A DNA stretch of 64,000 bases from an uncultured Flavobacteriaceae bacterium. GTDB lineage: Bacteria > Bacteroidota > Bacteroidia > Flavobacteriales > Flavobacteriaceae. Below, in pieces: positions 1-9,256 of this stretch (position 1 is the first letter of the stretch; each line of letters opens with the position of its first letter). The notes under the pieces are model-generated. The model searched no databases. It saw nothing but the letters and a program-made list of their open reading frames with translations, and had not been told where the DNA came from. The position numbers were made by a program, and so were the translations under genes. Where the stretch lies: assembly GCA_905480425.1 (NCBI GenBank), contig CAJQQG010000011.1:1-64000 (forward strand). The letters run 5' to 3'.

Positions 1-1095
1 AAAATAGATTCTATTTTGAAGCGTTTAGGTCAGTCTTTAGAAAATGAAGATTTAGCGGATGTAAAAGCGTTAATTGAAGAATTGGAAATTGCTTGTCCTG
101 TTGCAGGAAGTAAAAACTGGACAGACGTTAAGCAATTTAACCTCATGTTTGGGACTAAGCTTGGTGCTTCTGCAGAAACAGCAATGGACTTATATTTAAG
201 ACCAGAAACAGCGCAAGGTATATTTGTGAATTTCTTAAACGTTCAGAAAACTGGACGTATGAAAATACCATTTGGAATTGCACAAACAGGAAAAGCTTTT
301 AGAAATGAAATTGTAGCCCGTCAGTTTATTTTTAGAATGCGAGAATTTGAACAAATGGAAATGCAATTTTTTATTGCTCCAGGAACCCAAAAAAAATGGT
401 ATGAGCACTGGAAAGAAAAACGTCTTAAGTGGCATACCTCCTTAGGTTTAGGTAAAGAAAATTATCGTTTTCATGATCATGAAAAATTAGCACATTATGC
501 AGATGCAGCTTCTGACATAGAATTCCGATTTCCATTTGGTTTTAAAGAATTAGAGGGAATTCACTCTCGAACAGATTTTGATTTGAGCAGCCATGAAAAA
601 TTTACAGGTAAAAAATTACAATATTTTGATCCTGAACGAAATGAAAACTATGTGCCTTATGTGGTTGAAACATCTTTAGGCTTAGATCGAATGTTTTTAG
701 CAGTTTTTTCAAATGCATTAACCGAAGAGATTTTAGAAGACGGTTCTTCACGAACTGTTCTTAAGTTGCCTCCAGCACTAGCACCTACAAAAGTCGCTGT
801 TTTACCACTAGTTAAAAAAGATGGTCTACCCGAACTGTCGCGGACCATTGTTGGTGACCTAAAATGGAGCTTTACCACCGCGTATGATGAAAAAGATGCG
901 GTAGGAAGACGCTATAGAAGACAAGATGCACTGGGTACACCATATTGCATAACAGTTGATCATCAAAGTTTAGAAGATCAGACGGTAACTCTTCGCGAGA
1001 GAGATAGTATGAAACAAGAACGAATCTCTATAACTGATTTGAAAAATGGAATTACAGATCAGGTAACACTTGAAAACTTATTGCGCAAACTATAA
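1..1095 (+). CDS. glyS: Glycyl-tRNA synthetase, C-terminal part (5' end outside window)
   Basis: Class II aminoacyl-tRNA synthetase that charges tRNA-Gly in the cytoplasm. The reading frame is open from base 1, so the gene is cut by the window edge; about 364 residues remain of a family of roughly 500. Visible signatures are the RPETAQGIF segment, the class II motif 2 region (FRNEI followed by FRMREFEQMEM), motif 3 (SLGLDRMFLA), and a C-terminal anticodon-binding domain containing DALGTPYCITVD. This is the single-chain homodimeric (archaeal/eukaryotic-like) form, not the alpha2beta2 enzyme. The start at base 16 that an ORF finder would pick is a TTG inside the protein, not a real start. Confidence 0.95.
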   Translation, partial: KIDSILKRLGQSLENEDLADVKALIEELEIACPVAGSKNWTDVKQFNLMFGTKLGASAETAMDLYLRPETAQGIFVNFLNVQKTGRMKIPFGIAQTGKAFRNEIVARQFIFRMREFEQMEMQFFIAPGTQKKWYEHWKEKRLKWHTSLGLGKENYRFHDHEKLAHYADAASDIEFRFPFGFKELEGIHSRTDFDLSSHEKFTGKKLQYFDPERNENYVPYVVETSLGLDRMFLAVFSNALTEEILEDGSSRTVLKLPPALAPTKVAVLPLVKKDGLPELSRTIVGDLKWSFTTAYDEKDAVGRRYRRQDALGTPYCITVDHQSLEDQTVTLRERDSMKQERISITDLKNGITDQVTLENLLRKL

Positions 1096-1120
1096 GATGT
1101 ATTTTTAATATATAGCCCTA

Positions 1121-1135
1121 AGCCTAAGTTAGGCT
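1121..1135 (+). terminator. Possible hairpin terminator after glyS
   Basis: AGCCTAAGTTAGGCT is a perfect 6-bp inverted repeat around a 3-base turn, 26 bases after the glyS stop and followed by a T-containing but interrupted stretch (AGTGTTTCTT). It sits where glyS transcription should end before xth. The weak T tract makes the call tentative. Confidence 0.35.
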
Positions 1136-1256
1136 AGTGTTTCTTATTAGTAAAATAAATATTAAAATGAAACTAACTGATTTTGAATGTCAAACCGCAT
1201 TCTTTTCAAATTATTTTGTGGCCTTTGAAGATTTTTTATCTTAGTAAAAAAAGAAT

Positions 1257-2018
1257 TTGAAAATTCTATCCTATAATGTAAACGGAATACGTGCAGCCTT
1301 AAAAAAAGGATTTGCAGAATGGCTAAAGGCAACTGCAGCTGATGTTATTTGTGTACAAGAGACAAAAGCTCTTAAAGAGCAAGTAGACACATCTATTCTA
1401 GAAGAATTGGGTTATCATCATTACTGGTTTTCTGCTCAAAAAAAAGGATATAGTGGGGTTGCTATTTTCTCAAAAAAGAAGCCCAATAACATCACCTATG
1501 GTTCGGGTATTGATCATATGGACTTTGAAGGAAGGATTATTAGGGCCGATTTTGATGAGGTTTCAATTATGAGTTTGTATTTACCTTCAGGAACTAATAT
1601 TGACCGATTGGAATATAAGTTTAAGTTTATGAATGAGTTTCAAGAGTATATCAATGAGTTAAAAAAGGATTTCTCTAATTTAATAATCTGTGGAGATTAT
1701 AATATTTGTCATGAAACTATTGATATTCATGATCCTATTAGAAATAAAAAGGTTTCTGGATTTTTACCTCAAGAGCGTCAATGGATAGGAAGGTTTTTGA
1801 ATTCTGGATTTATAGATTCTTTCCGTCATTTAAATTCAGAACCCAACCAATATAGTTGGTGGAGTTATCGCGCCAATGCACGAAACAATAATAAAGGCTG
1901 GCGTATAGACTACGCCCTTGTAAGTGAGCCATTAAAAAATAAGATTAAAAGATCTTATATTTTGCAGGAAGCAAAGCATTCAGATCATTGTCCAGTCGGT
2001 GTTGAATTAATTTTTTAA
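1257..2018 (+). CDS. xth: Exodeoxyribonuclease III (AP endonuclease)
   Basis: Mg-dependent 3'-5' exonuclease and AP endonuclease of base-excision repair (EEP superfamily). The 253 residues match the family's usual length. Catalytic residues are all visible: N7 in SYNVNG, E35 in VQET, Y108 in SLYLPSG, D147 and N149 in GDYN, D218 in WRIDYAL, and the terminal S242-D243-H244 triad. The start is TTG; no in-frame ATG fits, since the protein must begin at K-I-L-S-Y-N. It opens a tight + strand run, with the next gene only 2 bases downstream, so the three genes up to 3959 are probably co-transcribed. Confidence 0.95.
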   Translation: MKILSYNVNGIRAALKKGFAEWLKATAADVICVQETKALKEQVDTSILEELGYHHYWFSAQKKGYSGVAIFSKKKPNNITYGSGIDHMDFEGRIIRADFDEVSIMSLYLPSGTNIDRLEYKFKFMNEFQEYINELKKDFSNLIICGDYNICHETIDIHDPIRNKKVSGFLPQERQWIGRFLNSGFIDSFRHLNSEPNQYSWWSYRANARNNNKGWRIDYALVSEPLKNKIKRSYILQEAKHSDHCPVGVELIF

Positions 2019-2020
2019 GT

Positions 2021-2917
2021 ATGAAAAAACAAGTAGTTTTATTTTTTTTAGTGAGTGCGCTGTCTTTTACTAGCTGTATATCAACAAAAGTATTTAATGA
2101 TTTGGAGGCACGCTATTCAGAAATGAAAATAAACAGCAATGCTCTTATAAAATATCAAGATTCATTACAACAAGCCTTTGATGCTTTAGATGAAAATTGG
2201 TATGAGACCTCCGACTATTTAAAAAGATCACGTGATAGTGTTAGTATTGGATTAGAAAAAATAAGCTCTTTACAAGAAGACTATACTTCACTAGCTAAAA
2301 ACAGTGAACAAAAAATTAGTGAAAGCATAGCTAGAAATAATTCATTACTTAAAGAAATAGCAATTAAAGAGTCTCAGCTTTCAACACGTTCAGAACGTGT
2401 GAATCAGTTGGAAGAATTAATGTCACAACAAAAGGAATCTTTGCAACTTTTAAAGAAAAGTTTGTCCGATGCTTTACTAAACTTTGAAGGAAACGGTCTT
2501 ACCGTTGTGCACCGAGATGGAAAAGTATACGTGTCTATGGAAAATAAATTACTTTTTAAATCAGGCAGTTGGGAGGTTGGTAGTGAAGGTAAAAAAGCTT
2601 TAGAACAGTTGGGGGTTGTTTTAGCAGAAAACCCAGACATTATAGTTTTAATTGAAGGTCATACAGATAATGTACCCTTTAGTCCAAAAGGAGCATTAGC
2701 TTCTAACTGGGACTTATCCACTAAACGAGCCACTTCAATGGTGAATATTCTTTTAGAAAATAAATTGATTTTACCTCAAAATTTAACAGCTGCTGGACGA
2801 GGGGAATTCATGCCTATAGCACCAAATAACACTTCAGCAGGACGCGCAGTGAATCGAAGGATTGAGGTGATATTAAGTCCAAAATGGGACGAAATTAACG
2901 CCTTATTAAACAACTAA
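2021..2917 (+). CDS. OmpA-family outer-membrane lipoprotein
   Basis: Predicted lipoprotein that anchors the outer membrane to peptidoglycan. Residues 1-18 form a type II signal peptide with lipobox FTSC, lipidated at C19. Residues about 25-150 are a charged heptad-like coiled coil. Residues about 165-288 form an OmpA_C peptidoglycan-binding domain, with GHTDN (D216) and the AGRAVNRRIE signature (R275) that bind diaminopimelate. It resembles the Bacteroidetes OmpA/MotB-like cell-envelope proteins rather than a beta-barrel OmpA, since no barrel segment is present. It lies 2 bases after xth and 4 before the aldo-keto reductase gene. Confidence 0.88.
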   Translation: MKKQVVLFFLVSALSFTSCISTKVFNDLEARYSEMKINSNALIKYQDSLQQAFDALDENWYETSDYLKRSRDSVSIGLEKISSLQEDYTSLAKNSEQKISESIARNNSLLKEIAIKESQLSTRSERVNQLEELMSQQKESLQLLKKSLSDALLNFEGNGLTVVHRDGKVYVSMENKLLFKSGSWEVGSEGKKALEQLGVVLAENPDIIVLIEGHTDNVPFSPKGALASNWDLSTKRATSMVNILLENKLILPQNLTAAGRGEFMPIAPNNTSAGRAVNRRIEVILSPKWDEINALLNN

Positions 2918-2921
2918 ATTT

Positions 2922-3959
2922 ATGAAATTCAATTTTTTGCCTGATACTGACGTAAAAGTTAGCAAAATTTGTTTGGGAACAATGACTTGGGGGAGGCAGA
3001 ATAATGAAGCTGATGCTCATGCTCAAATGGATTTTGCATTAGATCAAGGAGTAAATTTTTTTGATACAGCTGAGTTATATCCTATACCACCTCGTAAAGA
3101 TGAGCAAGGAGACACTGAATGCTTTATAGGTACATGGTTTAAAAAAAACAGGAACCGAGATCAAATAATATTAGCTTCTAAAATTGCTGGTCCTGCGGCT
3201 TTTACAGAACACATTAGAACTGATAAAGTATTTTCTAAGGCCTCAATAGATTCAGCAGTATTGAAAAGTTTAAGACGACTACAAACGGATTATATTGACC
3301 TTTATCAAATTCACTGGCCCGAACGAAATACTAATTATTTTGGGAAAAGGGGACACAAGTATCCAAAAGGAGAAGTTTGGGAGGAGAATTTCGAAGAAGT
3401 CTTAGATGCACTTAATACTCATGTTAAAGCTGGAAACATTCGGCATGTTGGTCTTTCCAATGAAACGCCTTGGGGGTTAATGCGCTATTTAGAAGCCCAA
3501 AATGAAAACCGCCCAAAAATGCGAACTATTCAAAACCCATATTCGCTTTTAAATAGAACATTTGAAACTGGAAACTCAGAAGTTTGTCATCGAGAAAATG
3601 TAGGATTATTGGCTTATTCTCCTCTTGCTTTTGGTGTGTTAAGTGGTAAATACCGTTTAGGAAATAGACCTAAAGATGGAAGAATAACTTTATTTCCAAA
3701 CTATAACCGCTATAGTAACACACAGTGCAATCAAGCAGTAGACATGTACTATGATTTAGCAACTTCTAACGGGATGACTCTAACACAACTGGCACTTGCC
3801 TTTGTAAATGATCGCCCTTTTGTAACGAGTAATATTATAGGTGCAACATCTTTATCTCAACTAGAAGAGAATATTGATACCGTAAATATTAGACTCTCTG
3901 AAGATATTCTCGCTAAAATTGATTCTATTCAAGAATTAGTGCCTAATCCAGCACCCTAA
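2922..3959 (+). CDS. Aldo/keto reductase, Tas-like
   Basis: NADP(H)-dependent cytosolic oxidoreductase of the AKR superfamily, 345 residues. The catalytic tetrad can be read: D48 and Y53 (FFDTAELYP), K87 (LASKIAG) and H131 (LYQIHWP). The C-terminal cofactor loop ends with SNIIGATSLSQLEENI, as in E. coli Tas and related proteins. The HWPERNTNYFGKRG stretch is also typical of the Tas subgroup. The physiological substrate cannot be told from sequence. It is the last gene of the xth run and converges on the ABC gene across 110 bases. Confidence 0.9.
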   Translation: MKFNFLPDTDVKVSKICLGTMTWGRQNNEADAHAQMDFALDQGVNFFDTAELYPIPPRKDEQGDTECFIGTWFKKNRNRDQIILASKIAGPAAFTEHIRTDKVFSKASIDSAVLKSLRRLQTDYIDLYQIHWPERNTNYFGKRGHKYPKGEVWEENFEEVLDALNTHVKAGNIRHVGLSNETPWGLMRYLEAQNENRPKMRTIQNPYSLLNRTFETGNSEVCHRENVGLLAYSPLAFGVLSGKYRLGNRPKDGRITLFPNYNRYSNTQCNQAVDMYYDLATSNGMTLTQLALAFVNDRPFVTSNIIGATSLSQLEENIDTVNIRLSEDILAKIDSIQELVPNPAP

Positions 3960-4069
3960 TAATTAAAAAAAAGAGAAGAACCTTTTTTGTGTCCGCTGCG
4001 TTAGAAATGATATTTAAAACGGATTAAATGCTTTTAGAAAATAGATTAAATGAATCAATTCTATTTTAA

Positions 4070-5746
4070 TTAAGGAATTGCATCTAGCAGTTTTTGCGTA
4101 TACGGATGTTTAGGAGTTGCATATAAAGCATCTGCTTCCTGAAGCTCTAAAAGACAACCATTCTCCATCACCATGACTCGGTCAGACATATATTTTACCA
4201 CCGCTAGATCATGAGAAATAAATAGATAGCTTAAGCCCAATTCTTTTTTAAGATCATTTAATAAATTCAGTACTTGAGCTTGAACTGAAATGTCTAAAGC
4301 AGCTACACTTTCATCACAGATTAAAAGTTTAGGTTCTGTCGCCAAGGCCCGAGCAATAACAGCTCGTTGTCGTTGACCTCCCGAAAGCTCATGGGGGTAG
4401 CGATTGTAAAAAGAAGGCGCTAAATTTACTTGGTATAAAAGCTGCTGACTCCGATCTTTTTGTGCCTTGGAACTAACGGCAATACCGTGTACATAAAGCA
4501 CTTCTTCAATCGCACTACCAATTGTTTTTAACGGGTGTAATGCTGCGTAAGGATCTTGGAATATAAATTGAATTTCTTTTCGCAACTTTCGTAATGAAGT
4601 AGTAGTTTGAACTATGGACTTCCCCTTATAAGAAACACTTCCTTGTGAAGGGGGATCTAAATAAATTAAAGCTTTTGCTAAGGTTGATTTCCCACAACCA
4701 GATTCCCCAACAAGCCCAAGGGTTTCGCCTGGATATAAAGAAAAATCTAGTGAATGTAATGCTTTAAATTCTTGATTATTTCCTAGCCAATTTCTTTTAA
4801 TATAAGTTTTCTCAAACCCTTTTACTTCAAGTAAAGGTGTTTTTTCATAAAGTATTTTATGTTGTTTTTGTCGTGCAATTTTTGAAATTGGAATTGCCTT
4901 AAAAGTACCTTTTTCATAATCTTCTAATGTAGGAAGTCGATCTAGTCTTACGTTTGTTTTAGGACGTGCAAAAAGTAATCCTTGAGTATAGGGATGTTTT
5001 GGTTTTTTGAAAAGAGTTTCTGTATTTCCTTCTTCAACAATTTCTCCTTGATACATAACCCAAACTTTGTTTGCTAATTGTCTAACTAAAGTCAAATCAT
5101 GTGAGATAAATAAAATACTCATCTGATACTTTTTTTGCAGATTTTTCAGGAGTTGAATAATTTCTTTTTGAACTGTCACATCAAGTGCTGTTGTGGGTTC
5201 ATCTGCAATTAAAAGTTTCGGCTTACATAACAAAGCCATTGCAATCATAATTCGTTGTTTCTGCCCACCACTTAACTGATGTGGATAAGAAGATAAAATA
5301 CGGCTAGTATCTGTTAGCTGGACTTCTTTTATGACTTCATAAATAGTTTTTTTTTGATCAATCGCATTAAGTAAAGTGTGTTGCTGGAGTACTTCTTGTA
5401 ATTGTTTGCCACATTTCATTGAAGGATTTAAACTAGATTGGGGCTCTTGAAAGACCATTCCAATAGATTTTCCTCTTATGTTTGACCATTTCTTGGAAGA
5501 AAGTCCATTAATATTCTCACCATCAAATTTAAGCTGTTGTGCATTTATTAATGCGTTTTTTGGGTGAAGACCAATTAAGGTTAGTGCAGTAATTGATTTA
5601 CCACTTCCTGATTCCCCTACTATGGAAACAATTTCCTGTGTTCCAATAGTAAACGATATTTTTTTGAGAATAGCAGTATCTCCAATATTAAGCGATAAAT
5701 TTTCCACTTCAACTAAAGGAGATACTTGTGGTATTTTTTCACCCAT
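4070..5746 (-). CDS. ABC transporter, two fused ATPase domains (peptide/opine/nickel type)
   Basis: 558 residues holding two ATP-binding cassettes in one chain, as in YejF/GsiA-type and Dpp/Opp-family importers. Domain 1: Walker A GESGSGKS (44-51), signature LSGGQ (158-162), Walker B ADEPT (181-185). Domain 2 has GESGCGKST, LSGGQRQR and a Walker B ending CDE. Each half ends with the oligopeptide-family tail KHPYTQ-LL. No permease or substrate-binding gene lies nearby, so the partners must be elsewhere or the protein is an orphan. It is 5 bases downstream of the GMC oxidoreductase gene on the same strand and probably shares its transcript. Confidence 0.9.
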   Translation of the reverse strand: MGEKIPQVSPLVEVENLSLNIGDTAILKKISFTIGTQEIVSIVGESGSGKSITALTLIGLHPKNALINAQQLKFDGENINGLSSKKWSNIRGKSIGMVFQEPQSSLNPSMKCGKQLQEVLQQHTLLNAIDQKKTIYEVIKEVQLTDTSRILSSYPHQLSGGQKQRIMIAMALLCKPKLLIADEPTTALDVTVQKEIIQLLKNLQKKYQMSILFISHDLTLVRQLANKVWVMYQGEIVEEGNTETLFKKPKHPYTQGLLFARPKTNVRLDRLPTLEDYEKGTFKAIPISKIARQKQHKILYEKTPLLEVKGFEKTYIKRNWLGNNQEFKALHSLDFSLYPGETLGLVGESGCGKSTLAKALIYLDPPSQGSVSYKGKSIVQTTTSLRKLRKEIQFIFQDPYAALHPLKTIGSAIEEVLYVHGIAVSSKAQKDRSQQLLYQVNLAPSFYNRYPHELSGGQRQRAVIARALATEPKLLICDESVAALDISVQAQVLNLLNDLKKELGLSYLFISHDLAVVKYMSDRVMVMENGCLLELQEADALYATPKHPYTQKLLDAIP

Positions 5747-5751
5747 TGATA

Positions 5752-7455
5752 TTATATATTTCTTTTTTTAAGCTCAGAAATTGCATGGTTTGCTGCACGT
5801 GCAGTAAGTGCCATATAAGTCAATGAAGGGTTTTGATTTGCAGAAGAGGTCATACAGGCTCCATCAGTAACAAATAAATTTGAGACACTATGTACTTGGT
5901 TATGCTTATTAAGAACTGAGGTTTTAGGATCTTTACCCATTCTAGCGGTTCCCATTTCATGTATACCTTTTCCAATAGGTGCATTGGAATCATTAATATT
6001 AACATCTTTAAAGCCTGCATTTTCAAGCATTTCTGCAGCTTGAACTTTCCAGTCTTCTTTCATTTTGTTTTCATTTTCTTTGAACTCTGCATCAAAAACG
6101 ATTTTAGGTAAGCCCCATTGATCTAATTTTTCATAGTTCAAAAACATTTTGTTTTCATGGTAAGGAAGAACTTCTCCAAAACCTCCCATTCCTATTGACC
6201 AATCTCCTGGCTTAAGAACTTCTTTTTTAAAGTCTTTGCCATATGCAAGTTCGGCAACAGATTCATTCCATCCCCATCTGCTAGCACCACCCTGATATCC
6301 ATAGCCTCTTAAAAAATCTACTTTTTTATTGTCATTTCCAAGGTTTCTAAAACGTGGGATATAAAAACCATTGGGGCGTCTTCCAGCATAATATTGATCT
6401 TTAAATCCATCATATCTTCCAGATGCACCACTTCCTAACTGATGATCCATAATATTGTGTCCCAATTCACCGCTATCATTTCCCATTCCGTTTGGAAAAC
6501 GGCTAGATTTTGATTGCATTAAAATAGCAGTAGAAGCCATTGAGGAGGCACAAAGAAAAACTATTTTTGAGCTAAATTCTATAGATTCTTTGGTGAGCGA
6601 ATCAATAACTCGAACCCCAGTTGCTTTTTGTGTTTTCTCGTCATATAAAACTTCTGCTACAATAGAATTAGGGCGTAAGGTCATATTTCCAGTAGCTTCT
6701 GCTGCAGGGAGTGTAGAAGAATTGGAACTAAAATAGGCACCAAAAGGACACCCACGATCACACCTGTTCCTGTATTGACAGGCAGTTCTACTTGCGCCTT
6801 CCTTTGTCCCTTTCGTAATATGTGCAACTCTGCCTATGGTAAGTAAACGATCATTATGGCTGTTGGCAATACTTTCTTTTAAATGATTTTCAACACAATT
6901 TAATTCCATTGGCGGTAGGAAATGACTATCAGGAAGCTGGGGTAAATTGAGTGCTTCACCACTAATCCCTATATATTTTTCTACATAGCTGTACCATGGT
7001 TCAATATCTCTATATCGAATTGGCCAATCTACTCCAAAGCCATCTTTTGAATTAGCTTCAAAATCCAAATCGCTCCAACGATATGATTGTCTGCCCCAAA
7101 TTAGAGAACGACCTCCCACCTGAGTTCCTCGAATCCAGTCAAAGGGTTTGATTTCATCATAATCATGATCTGAATCTTTATTGTAAAAATGACGAGTAGT
7201 TTCATGAATTCCCCAACGGCTCTGTTTGTCATAGTCTTTGAGAATTTTCTGTGGAGTTTTTCCTCCATTTGGCATATCCCAAGGATCCTTATGCATAGTA
7301 GGATAATCTTCAATATGTTTTACCATACGACCTCTTTCTAAGACTAAAGTTTTAAGACCGTTTTCACATAATTCTTTGGCAGCCCAACCACCACTTATTC
7401 CTGTTCCTACTACAATAGCATCGTATTGTTCAAGGTTTGAATTTAATAAGTTCAT
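5752..7455 (-). CDS. GMC-family FAD oxidoreductase
   Basis: Flavoprotein of the glucose-methanol-choline family, 567 residues. The N-terminal FAD motif GTGISG is at 17-22. The Bacteroidetes/gluconate-2-dehydrogenase-like cysteine cluster (CQYRNRCDRGCPFG) lies near the middle, and the C-terminal HEMGTARMG and NQNPSLTYMALTARAA segments are conserved in this family. Relatives oxidise sugars or sugar alcohols, often as partners of a small Tat-exported subunit 3; no such gene is adjacent here. No signal peptide is seen. It lies between a serine hydrolase gene (13 bases upstream) and the ABC ATPase gene. Confidence 0.88.
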   Translation of the reverse strand: MNLLNSNLEQYDAIVVGTGISGGWAAKELCENGLKTLVLERGRMVKHIEDYPTMHKDPWDMPNGGKTPQKILKDYDKQSRWGIHETTRHFYNKDSDHDYDEIKPFDWIRGTQVGGRSLIWGRQSYRWSDLDFEANSKDGFGVDWPIRYRDIEPWYSYVEKYIGISGEALNLPQLPDSHFLPPMELNCVENHLKESIANSHNDRLLTIGRVAHITKGTKEGASRTACQYRNRCDRGCPFGAYFSSNSSTLPAAEATGNMTLRPNSIVAEVLYDEKTQKATGVRVIDSLTKESIEFSSKIVFLCASSMASTAILMQSKSSRFPNGMGNDSGELGHNIMDHQLGSGASGRYDGFKDQYYAGRRPNGFYIPRFRNLGNDNKKVDFLRGYGYQGGASRWGWNESVAELAYGKDFKKEVLKPGDWSIGMGGFGEVLPYHENKMFLNYEKLDQWGLPKIVFDAEFKENENKMKEDWKVQAAEMLENAGFKDVNINDSNAPIGKGIHEMGTARMGKDPKTSVLNKHNQVHSVSNLFVTDGACMTSSANQNPSLTYMALTARAANHAISELKKRNI

Positions 7456-7468
7456 ATTATTTAAATAG

Positions 7469-8629
7469 TTATTTCTTATTAATATTTTGATTGATTTCTA
7501 AAGCAGCATCCATATAGGTATAGATGTCTGGGGTAAAAGGATCCCCATTTTTACTTTTAGGACCTTTGAGGTGTCCTAAGCGAACTAAAATTAGATTTTC
7601 TTTAGGAAAAGTAATGATGTATTGTCCTAGATGTCCTCGCATCATAAATACATCATATCCTTTATATTCTTTAAGCCACCAGCTATAGCCATATTGGGGA
7701 CTCTCTTTAAATCTTGGATGTATGGATTTTACAACATAAGAAGAATCTAATAATACCTTACCATTCCATTTACCATAATCTTTGTATAATTTTGCCATGC
7801 GCGCGAAATCTCTGGCATTTGAAGCAATACAGCAATAAGCTTTCTCAGAACCATTTTCTTTACTGTCTAATTGCCAATATGATTCATGCTCAGCACCCAT
7901 TGGATTCCAAAGTGTTTCGTATAAGTAACTTGTTAAGTTTTTTCCAGTAGCTTTTGCAATTACCATTCCTAATAAATGAGTAGTTCCACTTTTATAGCTA
8001 TAAGATTCACCAGGTAATTCTTCAATAGGTTGTTCTAAAACAACTTTATCTAAGTCTTTTAAAAAATAGGCAGAAGCCGTCACTGAAAAAGGAGAATAAT
8101 ATGCTTCTTCCCAACGTTGTCCAGAGGCCATACTGGCTAGATCACCAACGGTAACTTGATGGGCATAGGCACCTTTTAATTCAGGTAAAAAATCAATTAC
8201 AGGTTGATCAAGGCCATGAATATATCCATCCATTATAGCCCTCCCTAACAATGCGGACACAAAGCTTTTGGCAACGGAAAAGGAATTACTTTTAGAATCT
8301 ATACCATATCCATCATAATACTTTTCAAAATAAAGGCTATCATTTTTAACGATTAAAAATGCAACACTTTCAGTGACTTTATGATGTTTTTCTAAATTCT
8401 CTGAAAGAGAAATTTTATTATATTTTGAATGCAGTGGCCACGGTTGTGGTTTCTCTGAAGCGGGAAGTGTAGCATTATCAAAATAGGTATAGTCATTTAA
8501 AAAAGCTGTTTTGTGACCTGTTAAGTATATTGTTGAGACCCCTTTAAGCAGGTAATTATAATCTGAAATATAGAGTGCACCGAATAAAACAATTATTATT
8601 AGAGCTGATGTTTTTAGGATTTTTTTCAT
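7469..8629 (-). CDS. Serine hydrolase, class C beta-lactamase fold
   Basis: 386-residue member of the beta-lactamase/CubicO (esterase, peptidase) superfamily. Residues about 5-22 form an N-terminal hydrophobic segment (signal or membrane anchor), placing the catalytic domain in the periplasm. The SxxK nucleophile motif is S118-V-A-K121 and the second-motif tyrosine is at about 210-212 (SYSYKSG). The HLGQYI segment near the C-terminus takes the place of the KTG box. Members include amide hydrolases such as 6-aminohexanoate-dimer hydrolase as well as esterases, so the substrate is unknown. First gene of the minus-strand run with the GMC enzyme and ABC ATPase. Confidence 0.85.
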   Translation of the reverse strand: MKKILKTSALIIIVLFGALYISDYNYLLKGVSTIYLTGHKTAFLNDYTYFDNATLPASEKPQPWPLHSKYNKISLSENLEKHHKVTESVAFLIVKNDSLYFEKYYDGYGIDSKSNSFSVAKSFVSALLGRAIMDGYIHGLDQPVIDFLPELKGAYAHQVTVGDLASMASGQRWEEAYYSPFSVTASAYFLKDLDKVVLEQPIEELPGESYSYKSGTTHLLGMVIAKATGKNLTSYLYETLWNPMGAEHESYWQLDSKENGSEKAYCCIASNARDFARMAKLYKDYGKWNGKVLLDSSYVVKSIHPRFKESPQYGYSWWLKEYKGYDVFMMRGHLGQYIITFPKENLILVRLGHLKGPKSKNGDPFTPDIYTYMDAALEINQNINKK

Positions 8630-8675
8630 ATTTATTCAGATAACAGATTAATTACCAAGTATAATAAGATGTGTC

Positions 8676-9153
8676 TCACAAATTTAATCTTTTTTGTATT
8701 AGAAGACCTTCGTGCTCTAAAAGCTAAACCTTATTCAACAGTCCTCCTGCATATCCAACCATTGAGTCATTAATTCAAATTACCCTATGACATGGTATGA
8801 AAATCATAATGGGATTTTTTCCAATTGCGCCTCCTATTAGCTCGAACCGCTTTTTAATTTCCATACTGGATTGCTATATCATTGTATGATCGAGTTTTTC
8901 CCATTGGAATTTCAGATAAAAGATACCATATTTTATTTTGAAATTGGGTTCCTATTGGTGCTAGCTTAAAGGATGAAAAAATCGTTTTATTAGTAACGTA
9001 TTCTTACAACTCTTGAATAATAATGTTTGCAACTTTAGAAGGATGTTTTTTATTTTAAAAAGGTTTATTTGAATAACGAATTGCGCTAAGAGCTTCTTTG
9101 TCTATTTCAATCTCTATAACACCTAAAGGACTTTTTACTGTATAAAGCTCCAT
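8676..9153 (-). pseudogene. ogt: Decayed methylated-DNA-protein-cysteine methyltransferase
   Basis: Translating the minus strand from the ATG at 9153 gives a recognisable Ogt/MGMT protein broken by stops. It begins MELYTVKSPLGVIEIEID, then has IIIQEL-stop-EYV, GTQFQNKIWYLLSEIPMGKT, RSYNDIA and GN-stop-KAVRA. After a +1 shift (one extra A before GGAGGC) it continues GGAIGKNPIMIFIPCHRVI, with the intact active-site PCHRV. Then come a TGA where the family has Gly, DSMVGYAGGLLNK, a TAG where the family has Trp, and LLEHEG. About 159 codons match the usual length. At least five nonsense codons plus a frameshift rule out a functional product. It fills most of the 627-base gap between the serine hydrolase gene and the hydroxyproline operon. 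Confidence 0.85.
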
Positions 9154-9178
9154 GAAAAAAAGATTAAGGTTGAAATAA

Positions 9179-9186
9179 TATGTTTG
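9179..9186 (+). promoter_or_regulatory. Possible -7 element for the hydroxyproline operon
   Basis: TATGTTTG matches the Bacteroidetes -7 consensus TAnnTTTG, about 70 bases ahead of the first gene. No TTG is found at the expected -33 distance, so this is only a candidate. Confidence 0.3.
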
Positions 9187-9256
9187 ATGAAGTTAGATAA
9201 AAATCTTTTTTTAAAAACTTATATTAGCCTAGATAATTCATTTAAAACAATTTAGA

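Noticed and set aside
1167-1244. 25-codon ORF (MKLTDFECQTAFF...) between glyS and xth
   Set aside because: Too short, no recognisable motif, and chance ORFs of this size are common in AT-rich gaps.
4038-4067. AAAATAGA ... TCTATTTT inverted repeat between the convergent aldo-keto reductase and ABC genes
   Set aside because: Pure AT stem with a 14-base loop and no proper T tract; could be a weak bidirectional terminator but is not distinguishable from background.
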